A stretch of 64,000 nt of DNA from Perilla frutescens. Taxonomy: Eukaryota > Streptophyta > Magnoliopsida > Lamiales > Lamiaceae. The notes under the pieces were generated by a model. The model was not told where the DNA came from. It was given only the letters and a program-made list of their open reading frames with translations, and did not search any database. Of this stretch, positions 34,813 through 46,478 are shown piece after piece. Location: contig BRKX01000009.1 of the NCBI GenBank assembly GCA_026008535.1, positions 49,473,001 through 49,537,000 on the forward strand. The letters run 5' to 3'. The position numbers and the translations under genes are program-made. How positions within the stretch are numbered: position 1 is the stretch's first letter; each line of letters opens with the position of its first letter.

Positions 34813-36382
34813 TGACTCGCGGTCGTTTCGCGGTCAGAATAATTCTCAAGAGAGAGTTATCCTTATGCCCACAGCAAGGCTTAGCAAGCTTATATGAGTA
34901 AGGGTCGATCCCACGAGGAGCTACAAATTCAATGTTCAGTATCACTTTTCCTAACGGTTTGTGGATTGTTGTGGTCTCCGTACTTATATTTAAATACTGT
35001 AAAATAAAATAACAAAATAACACAAAACAGGAAAGGAAAATATTAGTAGTAAACATATTTCGGATTAGAACTTAGATTCGAACTTAACAAACACTTGACC
35101 GATCATGGGCACATTGATTACTTATGCAAAACTAATTATCTGGTTATAGGTACCAAATCTCTCTCAACGTACCCAATCTATCCTTTCAGTTTAGCCTAGA
35201 GGTGATCTCTCGTCCCCTAAACCCTAACTTGTTACCCAACCCCGATATCTCATATGATTGTAAGCAACAAAGCAACATTATGATCTAGACAGACCCAGAT
35301 TTACCTAGACAAAGATCTCTCTTATGCCCTCAGTACCTGTGATGCATCCTATCCCTTTATGACCAATACACAGTTACAATTCATGGACCATTTATAGAGG
35401 TAGTGAACACAATTCTAATTAACGAGTGATCAGCCACGATTAACTGGCTTAGCCCACTGTATAATGCAACAAAGAAAATGACTACACGACGGAACCAGAT
35501 TCACACGGTTTATGCCCATAAGCCTCACAGTTCTTACGTGTTTATTAAGTTCTTATCTTGTTCAATCCAGAATAACGAGTTTAGCCGCTCATGCTAGACT
35601 TAGAATAATAATAATAAATAAAAGAAATAAAACAAAACATAATATAAATGAAAAACTTACTTATATGAATTAGCAAAAGAATCCAACACCAACGCTGGAT
35701 TTAGGAACATAAAACTAGTGCGGAAAAATAAATTGTTTGTGCGTAATAACGGTAAAAAGAGTGTGTAAAAGTTTGTAAAAAGAGATGTTTGTTTTCTACT
35801 ATGCATCTACTTATATAGGAGTACAAAGACACTAGGTAAACTCCCCGACAGGGGCAGCTGCCATGCCCAAAGCTTTCCATATCTGGCAGATTCTTTCCTT
35901 GTTTAGAAGATTATGAGTCGCAGATTCTGTACTTGCCGTGCTCTAGTTGCGCCGACATAGTAACTTTCCTTATAGAACCGAGCATCCTTCTGGAAGTGTC
36001 AACTTGCCTTCTGCGGCTCCTCTTTCCTTCGGCGGCTAGGGTGCATTGCTCCTACTGTAGTTGGCATTAGTTTCCCTTGTGCCCAGTCTCCTTTCCTTCT
36101 CTTCTCAATCACTCAGGGGTTGTTGTGGGCACGATCACAAACTTCTCGTTCAAGTTTTGCTGGAATGGTGGGTGATTTCCGCCATGCTCGAGAGAGAGCT
36201 TTCTGCTGAGAAGTTGTTGCCCATCTTAGTATCATTGGCACCCTTGTGCCCTCTAGAAGTGATTCTCCTGCCTCCTGCTGCCCTTGTGCTCATTCTGGCT
36301 CTTTCCGACTCAAAAACAGAAAAAATAAAGGACAAAAAAATGAGAAAAAGACACAAAAATACGAGAGACTTTGGACTTGTCA
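34813..36382 (-). repeat. Athila 5' LTR
   Basis: Aligns with 24720-26383 along its length. It runs TGACAAGTCC to CGCGAGTCA on -. A TATA box (CCTATATAAG) is near 35810-35819. Confidence 0.93.
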
Positions 36383-36387
36383 GGCAC
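36383..36387. repeat. TSD of Athila element, right
   Basis: GGCAC, identical to 24715-24719. Joining the flanks restores a Copia PBS of the form TTGGCACCAGAGC. Confidence 0.9.
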
Positions 36388-36489
36388 CAGAGCAGGTCAT
36401 TTTGTGTTCAAAATGAAAAGATCATGAGAAGTACATCTCTGTCTGAAGTATTTAGTTTTAAAGTCATGAGTTCCATTAAAGAATGAGGT

Positions 36490-38035
36490 TCCACTGTCAG
36501 GCCACCACTTCTAGAAGGCAACAACTATTCTTACTGGAAAGCAATGATGCATACTTTTCTCATGTTCATCAATCATCAAGCATGGAAGAGTGTCACTGAA
36601 AGATGAATCCAACCTACAGTTACTTGATATGTATACTCTCATTGAAGAAAAAGAACGGATTGAACCACAAATGAGATGGTTCAATGCTAACTCATAAACA
36701 AATTTTTGTTCTACATTTCCGGGCTATATAGAAAATAAAAGAAATATTGTTTGTCTAAGTCTAAAAAAGAAACCGGCCTAATATCAACTTGTGAGACTGC
36801 TAAAGATTCTTGGGATATACTGGAGACAACTTTTGAAGGAACCAACACTGTCAGACTTTCAAGACTTCAGAATATTGCTTCCAAATTTGAGAATTTGAGA
36901 ATGATAGATTCTGAAATAATTGGTGAGTTCAACACTCGATAAAGGATTATATCTAATTAGAGTTTTCCATTAGAAGAAGTCATGACAAATGACAAGTTGG
37001 TAAGGAAAGTCTTAAGGTCTTTACCCAAAAGATTTACGTACAAAGTCGCTACCATAGAAGAAGCTAAGGATATTAGAAGCATGAGACTGGATGAACTAAT
37101 GGGATCCCTCTGGACCTTTGAGATAAATCTTGAAGAAGACAAATACATGGAGATAGGTAAATGAATTATCTTAAAAGTTGAAACATCAAAAAAGGTTCCT
37201 GAAAAGGTTCTGAAAGATGTTCCTGATGAAGAACTAATGAATTCTATGATTCTGATTACCTAGAATTTTAGAAAGATACTGAGAAGAGCTGGAAGTCAAG
37301 GCTTCAACAAGAACAACAACAAAAAATAATTTTCTCGCAAGTCTTCTAACAGGAACAACCCTGATCAAGATGAAGATCAGGCAAAGGAATAAAGTGCAGA
37401 GAATGTGAAAGTTATGGACACATTCAGAGAGAATGTGCCAATACTCTAAAGAAGAAGAAGAAGAAGAAGAAGAAGAAGAAGAAGAGGAGCTACAACACTT
37501 CAATGAGTGATGTAGAATCAAACTACAGTGAATCAGATTCAGAAGATGAAACCATGACTTCACAACCAGAGAAAAACAAGCATCTCATACTGATCCTTTT
37601 GCAATCAACCAAGAATCAGATGATGATGATGATGATGATGTCAGTGACTCAGACGTTGAAAACACCTATAAAGAGATGTTCAACAAATAGCTTCAGGTTG
37701 TGGAATTCAACAAACAACTTGTTAAACAAAATTAGAAGATCAGTCAAGAGAATAGTCAATTGATGATCAAAGAAGCATCTCTGCAAGAAAAGATATGTGA
37801 TCAGAAGAAGGAGATTAAGCAATCTAATGAAGATCTGAAGGTCTTTATGAGAAAAATTAGGATGCTCAACAATGGTACTAACAATCTAGATGAGATTCTA
37901 AACTCAAGACAGACCATAAAAGTTCAACATCGCCTTGAGTATTCTGGACAAAACTCAGGAGAGATCAAGTTTGTCAAAGTAAAAGAAGATTATCTGCCAC
38001 TATTGTGAGGTCGCAAAACACATCAAACCTCATTG
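36490..38035 (+). pseudogene. Copia 1 gag, broken
   Basis: Begins with the Copia gag signature (LLEGNNYSYWKAMM) and the UBN2-type region (36760-37165; TCETAKDSWDILETTFEGT). Then comes a CCHC knuckle at about 37395-37440 (CRECESYGHIQREC) followed directly by an (AAG)n run encoding a Lys tract (37449-37490). A coiled-coil-like, Lys/Glu/Gln-rich segment follows to about 38010. Multiple stops occur (for example near 36605, 36690 and 37165). Confidence 0.85.
37449..37490. repeat. (AAG)n microsatellite in Copia 1 gag
   Basis: About fourteen AAG units coding a lysine run just after the zinc knuckle. Confidence 0.95.
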
Positions 38036-38149
38036 TAAAGATTATCTCAGAGATCTTAAAAGAATGAGGAGAAGGTTTGTTCCTGCCAAGACCAAAGTAG
38101 TTGCACTATGTCAAAACAGGAGAAAGAAACAAAGCTCACCCAAGAAGTA

Positions 38150-41100
38150 GTGGGTTATGAAGAAGCAATATGTGAGCATGATAGCAGACACATCTCTCAG
38201 AGCAGAAAGTACCAATAGTTGGTACTTTGACAATGGATGCTCAAGATATATGACAGGTGACAGTGCAGCAGTGAAAGATTTGAAGACCTGCACATCTTTG
38301 TTACTTTCGGAAATGGAAGGAAGGGCAAAGTCATGGACAAAAGAGTTCTGAATGTTGAAGGTATGCCTAACTTAAAGAAAGTCATGTTGGTAGATAGACT
38401 GAAAGCCAATCTGATCAGCATCAGTCAACTTTGTGATGAAGATATGACTGTTTTCACCAAAGATGATTGCAAGGTCTACAAGAAGGACAATGAAGTCTTC
38501 ATGGAAAAAAAAGATCCTTTGAAAACTGCTACAGATTCAATGTTTGTACTGAACTTTCAATAACTTGTCAGAGAACATCCTTGGATGAAATTGAGTTAGG
38601 GCATCAGAAGCTTGGCCATACTCACTTTAGAAATCTTCAAAAGCTGATCAACAAAGATATGATTAAAGGGATTCCAAAGATCAAGGTCAACTGTAACAAA
38701 GTCTGCGGCCCCTGCCAATTAGGCAAACAAGTCAAATCTCAACACAAGGATGTTCAACACACCACCATTAATGGGACTAATGGTTACTGAAAGCTATGGT
38801 GGAAAGAGGTATGCGTTTGTCTGCATAGATGATTTCTCTAGGTTTACCTAGGTTGAGTTTTTGAGAGACAAGATAGAAACATTTACAGCATTCATGAAAT
38901 TAGCTTATAAACTCTCTATGGAAAAAGGTGTTCCAATTATGATAATCGAAAGTAATCATGGGAAGAAATATGAGAATAAACTATTTGATGACTTCTGTGA
39001 AGAGCTTGGAATCAACCATGAATATTTGCACCAAAGACTCCTCAGCAAAATGGAATAATAGAAAGGAAGAATTGGACTTTTCAAGAGATGGCAAGAGTAA
39101 TGATTGCTGGAAACAACATTCCCACCCACTTCTGGGCTGAGGTAATCAACACTGTTTATCATATCAACAATTGAGTTCACTGTAGACCAAGAACTTTTAG
39201 CCACTACTTATGAGCTATGGAAGGAAAGAAAGCCCACTGTCAAATACTTTCATATATTCGGCTGCACCTGCTACATTTTCAATGATAGAGAATATCTAAA
39301 CAAGATAGAGAATAGAGAAGTTGAAGGCATCTTTCTTGGATATTCAAGGAATAACAACTGCTACATGGTCTTCAATACTAAAACAAGATCTGTTATTGAG
39401 TCTGCCAATGTCAAATATGATGATGCTCAAGTCTTCAAGAGTAATGATGAAGATGTTCATCAAGATGCCTGTGAACCTTCTGAAGAATGTTCAGAGAAGT
39501 CAGACTTAGCCAATGTAGAACCTATTGTGACCCCTAAAAGGACATATAAACATATTATTAAGAGTCATCCAGCAATTGCAATCATAGAAAATGTGCATGA
39601 CTCCCTGAAAATAAAAAGTAGAGCAAAAGTTCAGGAGCTAATTTCTAATGTCTGCTTTACATCAAAGATTGAGCCTAAGAATGTGAAGGAAGCTCTGCAA
39701 GATCAATTCTGGATCGAGGCCGTGCAAAAAAAATTGCTACAGTTCAAGAAAAATGATGTTTGGGATCTAGTTTCAGCTCCAGATGATGTTAACATTGTTG
39801 GGACTAAGTGGATTTTCAGAAACAAATCTGATGAAGAAGGAAACATCACAAGGAATAAGGCAAGATTGGTTACTTAAGGCTACTCTCAGACTAAATGAAT
39901 TGACTTTGATGAGACTTTTGCTCCTCTGACAAGACTAGAATTTGTAAGATTATTTCTTGCAATAGCCTGCCAACTAAAGTTCAAGCTACATCAGATGGAT
40001 GTGAAGAGTGCCTTCCTCAATTGTTTCCTCAACAAACCTGTGTATGTTGCTCAACCAAAAGGGTATAAAGATCTTCACTTTCCAGTCCATGTTTACAAGC
40101 TTAAGAAAGCTCTTTATGGTCTGAAACAAGCTCATCGAGCTTGGTATGAGAGGCTTGCAAATTATCTGCTAAGCAAAAGATACAGAAGAGGAAGAGAAGA
40201 CAAGACTCTGTTTATCAGAAAAGAGAACAATGCTGTAATCATTATCCAATTATATATTGATGACATCATATTTGGATCAAAGTCAGGGAAAATGGTCATG
40301 AACTTCATCAAGGACATGGAGACTGAATTTGTGATGAGCTCGGTTGAAGATCTTTAAAAAAATACTTTCTAGGGTTGTAGATCAACCAAATAGAAGAATG
40401 TATCTTCATATCTCAGTTCAAATATGCCAAAGATATTGTTAAGAAATTTGGATTAGAAAAAGCAACAAACATAAGATGACTGCAATCAGGACAACAACCA
40501 AGATCACAAAAGATGATGCTGGCACTGAAGTTGATCAGACCCTCTACAGAAGCATGATTGGAAGCTTGCTATATCTAACAGCCAGCACCTGACATAGCAT
40601 ACAGTATGGAAGTATGTGCTAGATATCAAGCATGTCCAAAGGAAAGTCACTTGAATGCTATGAAGAACATCATCAAATATGTCAATGGGATAACTGAGTA
40701 TGGTCTCTGATATTCCACTGATACAAATTCAAGCATTGTGGCTTATAGTGTTGCTGACTGGGTAGGCTCCCCAGATAACAGAAAAAACACACCAGATGTT
40801 TGTTTCTTTGTAGGAAACAACCTTGTTTCCTGGTTTAGCAAGAAGGAAAATAGCATATCACTCTCTACAGTTGAAGAAGAGTACATTGCAGCAGGAAGCA
40901 GCTGTACTCAAATCGTATGGATTCTACAGATGATGAAAGACTATGAAGCTACACATGATGTCTCTATTCTATTATGTAACAACATACGTGCCATCAACAT
41001 ATCAAATAATCCAATCTAGCATTCAAGGACAAAACACATTGATATCAGACATCACTACATCAGAAGTCTAGTTGAAGAAGAAGTTCTGAAGATGGAGCAT

Positions 41101-41205
41101 GTCAACACATAAGATCAACTAGCAGATCTATTGACCAAAGGATTGTATACTAAAATATTTGAGAAGCTGAGATCCTCATTGGGTCTTTGCATTTACCAGT
41201 AATCA
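38150..41205 (+). pseudogene. Copia 1 pol (protease-integrase-RT-RNase H), broken
   Basis: Protease at about 38200 reads SWYFDNGCSRYMTG, where the usual active-site DSG is DNG. The gag-pre-integrase zinc region is at 38581-38760 (LGHQKLGHTH, CGPCQLGKQ). The integrase core at 38790-39160 has the second Asp altered (IESNHGKKYEN instead of a SDNG-type motif). RT spans 39690-40690 (WIFRNKSDEEGNI, DVKSAFLN, LKKALYGLKQA, catalytic LYIDDIIFGS). RNase H spans 40735-41200 (SVADWVGSPDNRK, SLSTVEEEYIAA, HIDIRHHYIR). Stops and frame changes occur throughout, so it is non-functional. Confidence 0.92.
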
Positions 41206-41628
41206 GCCTAATGGTATGTGAGTGTGTGTATTTCACACTCAGCAGATTATAAGAAGAACCTGCAAATAGGATGAGCTGAATAGGAGAATCTGTGAATGAA
41301 GCTCGCCAAAGAAGTTCATGAACATCATTCTAAAGATGATCATGTACTTTGTTAGTAACATCTAGTCAATATCTCTGCAACTTTAAATCGTAAAAATATG
41401 AATTTGGTTGGATTTTGCTCCAAATTTATGTGTCTAATGGAACTATTGATGACATCATAAGAGAGAAGAGATAGTCCATTTAAAAGAACCCATGCCCGGA
41501 TTAGAATCACAATTCTGCATTCTAAAATTCTGACTTTATTTTTTTCTCTCTCTCTCTGTAAATTTTTACCGTTGCTCATAAATTTCTTTACATCTCTAAA
41601 CTTTCTTTCTATTGTTTGAAACCTTCTA
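41206..41628 (+). other. Copia 1 spacer between pol and env-position ORF
   Basis: Non-coding. Contains a CT-rich stretch at 41541-41556 and A/T-rich leader-like DNA before the next ORF. Confidence 0.6.
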
Positions 41629-44600
41629 TGGTACCTAAAAGAAAAGCTCCTTCTAAGCCTAGGAAGAGACCTGGACAGGTCACATATGTGGGGAGAACAA
41701 TGTATGAAGACTCGGGATTAGATGATTCTGATAGACAAGTCATGGGACTTGATTCTAAGAAGCAGAAGGTGTCTAGGCACCTCTGAGACGAAGAAGATAA
41801 GTCTGGTGACTCTGAAGACCGATACATTGAAGAGTATCATGAAAGTGATGATGATAAAGTCATCTCTGAGAAAAAAGAAGAAGCAGAGGCCACTTCTTCC
41901 AAGAAGGTCAAGAAGAGCAAACCCTTGAAACTTGATGATCTTATCAAGCAGGTTACAAAGACCTACAAGCCTGTCTCTATCTCAAAAGCTAGAACGAAGA
42001 ATAGTATCAAGAAGAAGGCTACTACAAAGAAATCCAATAAGATAATTGAAGAAGTTTCCAAGAACCTTGAGTAAGAAGCTGTTCAAAGTGATCAACTTGA
42101 GAAAGCTCATGTTGTTGCTGAGGAGGAAACCGTGCCTGATGCTGATGCAGAACCTGCCAAAGATATTGTTACTAACAAAGAAGTTCAAGAAGGTTGCTGT
42201 CAAGAAAGGAAATTCCAAGATCATCCATTGATCTGTGGTCGTTGAAGAACTAGATGAAGATTACAAAGCTCCATCTTCTGAAAAGGAAGCCCCGACACCG
42301 TAAGGAGAAAATCTACTCGTCAGTGCTTAATATACCATCGAGCCATTTTTTATTAGATCTCCATCATCCAGAGTATCCCTAAAGAAGAAAGTCCCTCAGA
42401 AATCTACCAATGGATCAGTATCTGTGTCCACCAAGTCTCCAATGAACAGAAGCCAAGCCTCAGAAGAAATTTTGCGAAGCTTCTTGAAGAAATCACAAGC
42501 AGGAAGGCAGACCAGAACTAAGGCTACTACCGAGAAGAAGAAAGTTCGTAAAGATATTCATGAATAAGTTGGTGGACATTCCTAAAGCTGGACGTAATTC
42601 AAGAAGAATGTACTTCTTATGGTCTTTTTAGATCAGTTTTTCATGCCTCTCTATTGGATAGAGTTAAAAAGAGAAATACCATATCTGAGATGAGGGTAGA
42701 CACATCTGTATTGGTGGAGGTGGGTATTGACACCCTGATTGAGGATGCCGGTTTATTGCAAATTAAGTTGAAGGTCAGATAGTATGTGTCTATGGTTGTC
42801 AGTGAGTTCTATTGTAACCTAACTAAAGACATGGATAATCCTGTATTATAGAACTTTAAGAAAGTTTTTGTTCGGGAAGAGATGATGGAATTCTCTTCAT
42901 GTCTCATTAATCAGATAATTGGATCCACAATTGAGGGGGAGTTTGAGGAAGTAGAGGACTAGGGTCTCATCACTGCTGAACTCACAGGAGGTGAGTACGA
43001 TTATTGGCTGACAAATCCCCAAACCATCCCATCAAGTAAGCTGACTGCAACATATAAGGCCCTGTTCCGCATTGCAATCCACAACTAGGTGCTGACCACC
43101 CATCAGACAGGTGTTAATCAAAATCAAGGAAGGTTTCTGTTTCATATAGGAACTGTCATGGGCTTTAATTTTGGAAAATTTGTGTTCAACAAGGTGGTGA
43201 GCATGGCTGAGAGTGAGCTGATCAAAGCTCCAATTATCTACCCGGTGCTGATCTATAGAATCGTCAAAAGCCAAAGGAAGAATGTTACAATCAAAATGGA
43301 TTCTGTCATCAAGCCCAAGAAGTCTCTTGGCATAAAAGTCTCCTCTGATCTGCCATCTTCAATAAAAGAGCTGCTATGAATTTCACTTCACAAACATATC
43401 AGCTGAAGAAGGTTTCACATCATGCACCAACATCCTCTACTCCTGAAGTCTCTACGCGTGAAAAGATTATCAATCATTTGAGAGACTGCATAGCCTTCCA
43501 TGCCCAGAAAACTCTGGACCATGCTGCTGAGATGAAGAAGGTTCAAGAACTTTTTCATGAACTTCTTCAGGAAGAAGAGTTCTGATTGCTTCCGGTTTGT
43601 CCTATGCAAACTACAATTGATCCGGACCCATAAGAGGACGGGGTCGATTGTAGGGCGGAGAGCTAACTCGGGTCGTGTCTCTCGAGGAAAGTTTCGTGTG
43701 GGTGACTATCTTTTTACGTTACAATTGCTAGTAAGCACATGAATTTAAATACAACCTAAACATTCTAACAAGGGTTGGATGGCTTTGACTAAACTACCAG
43801 TTTTAAAGCAAATAAAATTAACCAAGCAACACAAACAATAATAAAGATGAAGGGAAAGATTAAGAAAAGAGCATTAGGGTGTAGACTCTCTCATTGGTTC
43901 TCTCCTAACTTGATTCAAGTTGATTAATTTAATCCTGGACATACAATAGACCCCTTCAAGTGGTTTAACTTCACTTACTGTCACCGTCTATCCGTTAAAC
44001 CCCCATCAGCTATATCATATGAACCATTAGGCTTATGTACCCAGTCCACCTAAAGACTAACGATTAAGCTTATGAAACCCGATTCACCTAACATTGAAGG
44101 AACCTAAGTCGGGCTCTAGAATCTTCTCTCGGTCTCATCTAGAACCTAGCAATGCTAAGTAGTGGCCAATTACTCAACATAAACAAGAACAATTCCAACA
44201 ACAAGAAACCAACTATCACAAGCATGGATTGAACCCAAATTGATTATCTACCCCCCTAACGTAAAGGACTAGCCCCTCATCATGCTCAAGATAACACAAA
44301 CATCATAAAAGTTTTCCATTTTATAAATCAAAAGATAAATAAAATACAACTCCTACAATACTGTTGTCTCGAAAGTGTTTTGGGACAAATCCCCACAAAT
44401 AAGCTAAGCTAAGGAAAGAAATACCAAAAAGTAAAAGTCCTTGAGCAAGCCTAGCTTCCGCAGACAGCTTGAAGTTGGGCTCCTCCTCTCGCGCCTTCTT
44501 CCTTGAGCTTAAGCTTTCTTGTCTCTTCTCTCTCTCTCTCTCTGGAACGACGGTGTTGGTGGATGGTGAAGTGATGGAGAAGTCTGGAGAGGGAAGTTGT

Positions 44601-46075
44601 CAATTTCCCCCTCCCAGCAGGGGACGAAGTCTGGGAGAAGAAGTGTCCCCCAAAAGTGGAATTGTCTCCATGAATGGAAATGGCGGACGATTTATTTGTT
44701 GAAGAGAAAGAAAAGTAAAATGTGGAGTTATTGCTTGATGGTTCTCCCAACTTCTCCTACTCCTAGGCTAGGACCGTGTGCATTTATTCTCCAGCTGGCC
44801 AGCATTAAAGAAGAGATCTTCTGAAAATACAACATAAAACTGATCGCGGAAGGCTTGGATTGACCGCCCCACACCGGCGGCGTGTGGCGCGCTCGCGAGG
44901 CTCGGACACCGCACACTGATAGAGTGCCACGCGTGCGTGTGGCCTCTTGGCCGTAGGCCTCCTGCTGCGGCCGCGGTGCCTCCGCGGCGTGGGGGTGTTT
45001 CAGCTCCAGCTTTGGCTTGATTTTCATCAATTGAGCTCATCAGTTGTGTCTTTAGCTGGGTTTCTTCAGTTGGCGCTCTCATCAGTTGAGCTCATCAGCC
45101 GGGAAACTTCAGCTCAGTTTCCAGTTCTTCAGCTGCAGCTCCCAGCTCTTGGCCATATCAGTTTTGTTTATCAGTTGGGAAACTTCAACTGATCCCATCA
45201 GTTGTGGCTCCAGCTTAGCTCCAAGCTCTCAGCTCTTGCTTGGAATCTTCAGTTTGACCCCAAAACTGATCAGTTTAGGGTACGACTTGACCTCGGCCAT
45301 CAGTTCGATCCATTACCATCGGGCCGAGAGTGTCTCCGTCCCCTCCGGATCCCCAGATAAGGGGGACGTCGCTCCATTGACCCCCCAACTCACTGACCAG
45401 ATAGCGAGACCCCCGATCAGCTCAATGAAACAGTTGATTCATGACCTGTCAACAAGTTGAGGCTTCAGTTAGGAGCTTCAATTTGGAGCTTTTCCTCCTA
45501 GCCATTTTTTGACCATAAAATCCTGCTTTTTGACACAAAAGCTCAAGTTTTGCACAAATCTGGCCCAACTCACCAAAAGAGTGAAAGTGAAGGAAATAAC
45601 ATAAAAATCACACAAAACACAAGAAAAACACATACTGAAGATACTAAATTCTTATGATAAAATAGGATAAATAAACACTAATCAAGTTTTCAAGGCCTGC
45701 TGCAGAAAAAAAATTAGCCTCTTCACACCCTTGCTGAAACAGTAGTCAAGGAGGGTGAAGACACACAAAGAAAGGCCATCTCAGCACACCGGCCCGTACT
45801 GAAGAGCAAACATTAGAGACTTATCATGAAGAGGAGCATGGTATGGAAGAAGAGGAGAAAGAAAAAGAAAAAGCAGGTGGCAATGCTGATGATAAAGCAG
45901 CTGAAGATTCAGGAGAGGATGAAGAAGAAGCAGAAGATGAGAAGAAAGAGAAAGAGGAGGAAGAAGAGGCAGAAGACTTTGAGTGTGCACAATTTGATGC
46001 AGACAAGGCTGATTGAAGATGAAGCTCTACAGCTGATACTCCTTTGTCTAAATCTACAAACAAATAGGGGGAATA
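41629..46075 (+). pseudogene. Copia 1 env-position ORF, broken and split by a solo LTR
   Basis: Starts VPKRKAPSKPRKRPG at 41629, with a long Lys/Glu/Ser-rich N-terminal half. It has a folded middle part at 42590-43378 (motifs YVSMVVSEFYCNL, ELTGGEYDYWLTN, GRFLFHIGTVMGFNFG) and a coiled-coil-like C-terminal part (43440-43580; REKIINHLRDCIAFHAQK). The frame is then interrupted by the LTR at 43583-45684 and resumes at 45685 as an acidic tail (Glu/Lys/Asp-rich, to about 46015). The position and size match the extra ORF of SIRE-type Copia elements. The middle part resembles the plant transposon protein domain seen in Athila ORFs. I see no signal peptide or membrane anchor. Stops at several points. 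Confidence 0.65.
43583..45684 (-). mobile_element. Solo LTR (Gypsy-type) inside the Copia 1 env-position ORF
   Basis: On - it starts TGATTAGTGTTTATTT and ends GGAAGCAATCA, with flanks AGTTC/AGTTT, a 5-bp target duplication with one change. Removing it rejoins the Copia ORF in frame (…EEF-SRPAA…). Internally it carries a TCAGTT/CAGCTC-rich stretch (45005-45280) and a CT run (44529-44542). No coding region is credible. Confidence 0.8.
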
Positions 46076-46077
46076 TT
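46062..46077 (+). promoter_or_regulatory. Copia 1 polypurine tract
   Basis: ATAGGGGGAATATTAG follows the end of the extra ORF, as in SIRE-type elements. The LTR that should start here lacks its U3 and resumes in R at about 46113. Confidence 0.6.
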
Positions 46078-46112
46078 AGTTTTTCACAATTTTTAAGTTT
46101 TTTTTTTCTGCT

Positions 46113-46478
46113 CTATCTATTTTGAGCTACATTGTTTCGGGTGTGATTTAGACTAGAGATTAGTATTATAGTCAATGTGTATTGAAACACAGTTATTCAT
46201 ATACCATCAAAAGAAGTCTCAGAAGATATTTCATGTAGGAACTAGATAGGTTAAACATCTAGGTTGTGAGGAGATCTCACAATTCAATTCAACGAAAGAT
46301 GGTGTATGGATAGAACATGTTTCGAGTGACAGGAGGTCAGTGTCGTATAAAATCCTCAGTAAACGTGACACCTGAGTAGTGAATTAGTTTCCACGGACTT
46401 GATAAGTCCCCTGATGTAGATCAATTGATCGAACAGGGTTACCAAACCTCTGCGTGCTTTACTTTCTACAAATAACAT
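46113..46478 (+). repeat. Copia 1 3' LTR remnant (R-U5 part)
   Basis: Aligns with 24225-24594 and 48331-48687 (shared phrases include GTGTGATTTAGACTAGAGAT and GATCTCACAATTCAATTCAA). It is cut off at the junction with the next solo LTR. Confidence 0.85.

Larger units (their letters stand above)
24720..36382 (-). mobile_element. Athila-type Gypsy retrotransposon, complete but decayed
   Basis: An 11.66-kb element on the - strand with long terminal repeats at 34813-36382 (5') and 24720-26383 (3'), and exact TSD GGCAC. The PBS is TGGCGCCGTTGCCGGGGA (34808-34791), the type used by Athila/Tat elements. The polypurine tract abuts the 3' LTR (26397-26384 on -). Order on -: gag (34.7-33.4 kb), protease, RT-RNase H, integrase (to 29989), then an env-position ORF (29.47-27.9 kb) and a long 3' non-coding part. 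Numerous stops and frame changes make it inactive. The target is the PBS of an older Copia element. Confidence 0.93.
36383..46478 (+). mobile_element. SIRE-like Copia element 1, internal region and 3' remnant
   Basis: Continues the Copia element whose 5' LTR ends at 24712. Order on +: gag (about 36490-37750), protease, integrase, RT, RNase H (to 41202), and an env-position ORF (41629 to about 46075) interrupted by a solo LTR. A purine tract, ATAGGGGGAATATTAG (about 46062-46077), follows, then only the R-U5 part of the 3' LTR (46113-46478). The Copia order (integrase before RT) plus a long extra ORF after pol is the SIRE/Maximus arrangement. Frames contain many stops. Confidence 0.88.

Noticed and set aside
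36751..37164. Copia 1 gag pieces as a functional host gene
   Set aside because: They align with Copia gag order and are interrupted by stops on both sides.
44728..45460. ORFs of 100-124 codons in the GC-richer region
   Set aside because: They lie within the solo LTR, occur on both strands, and show no domain; the composition reflects LTR repeats.
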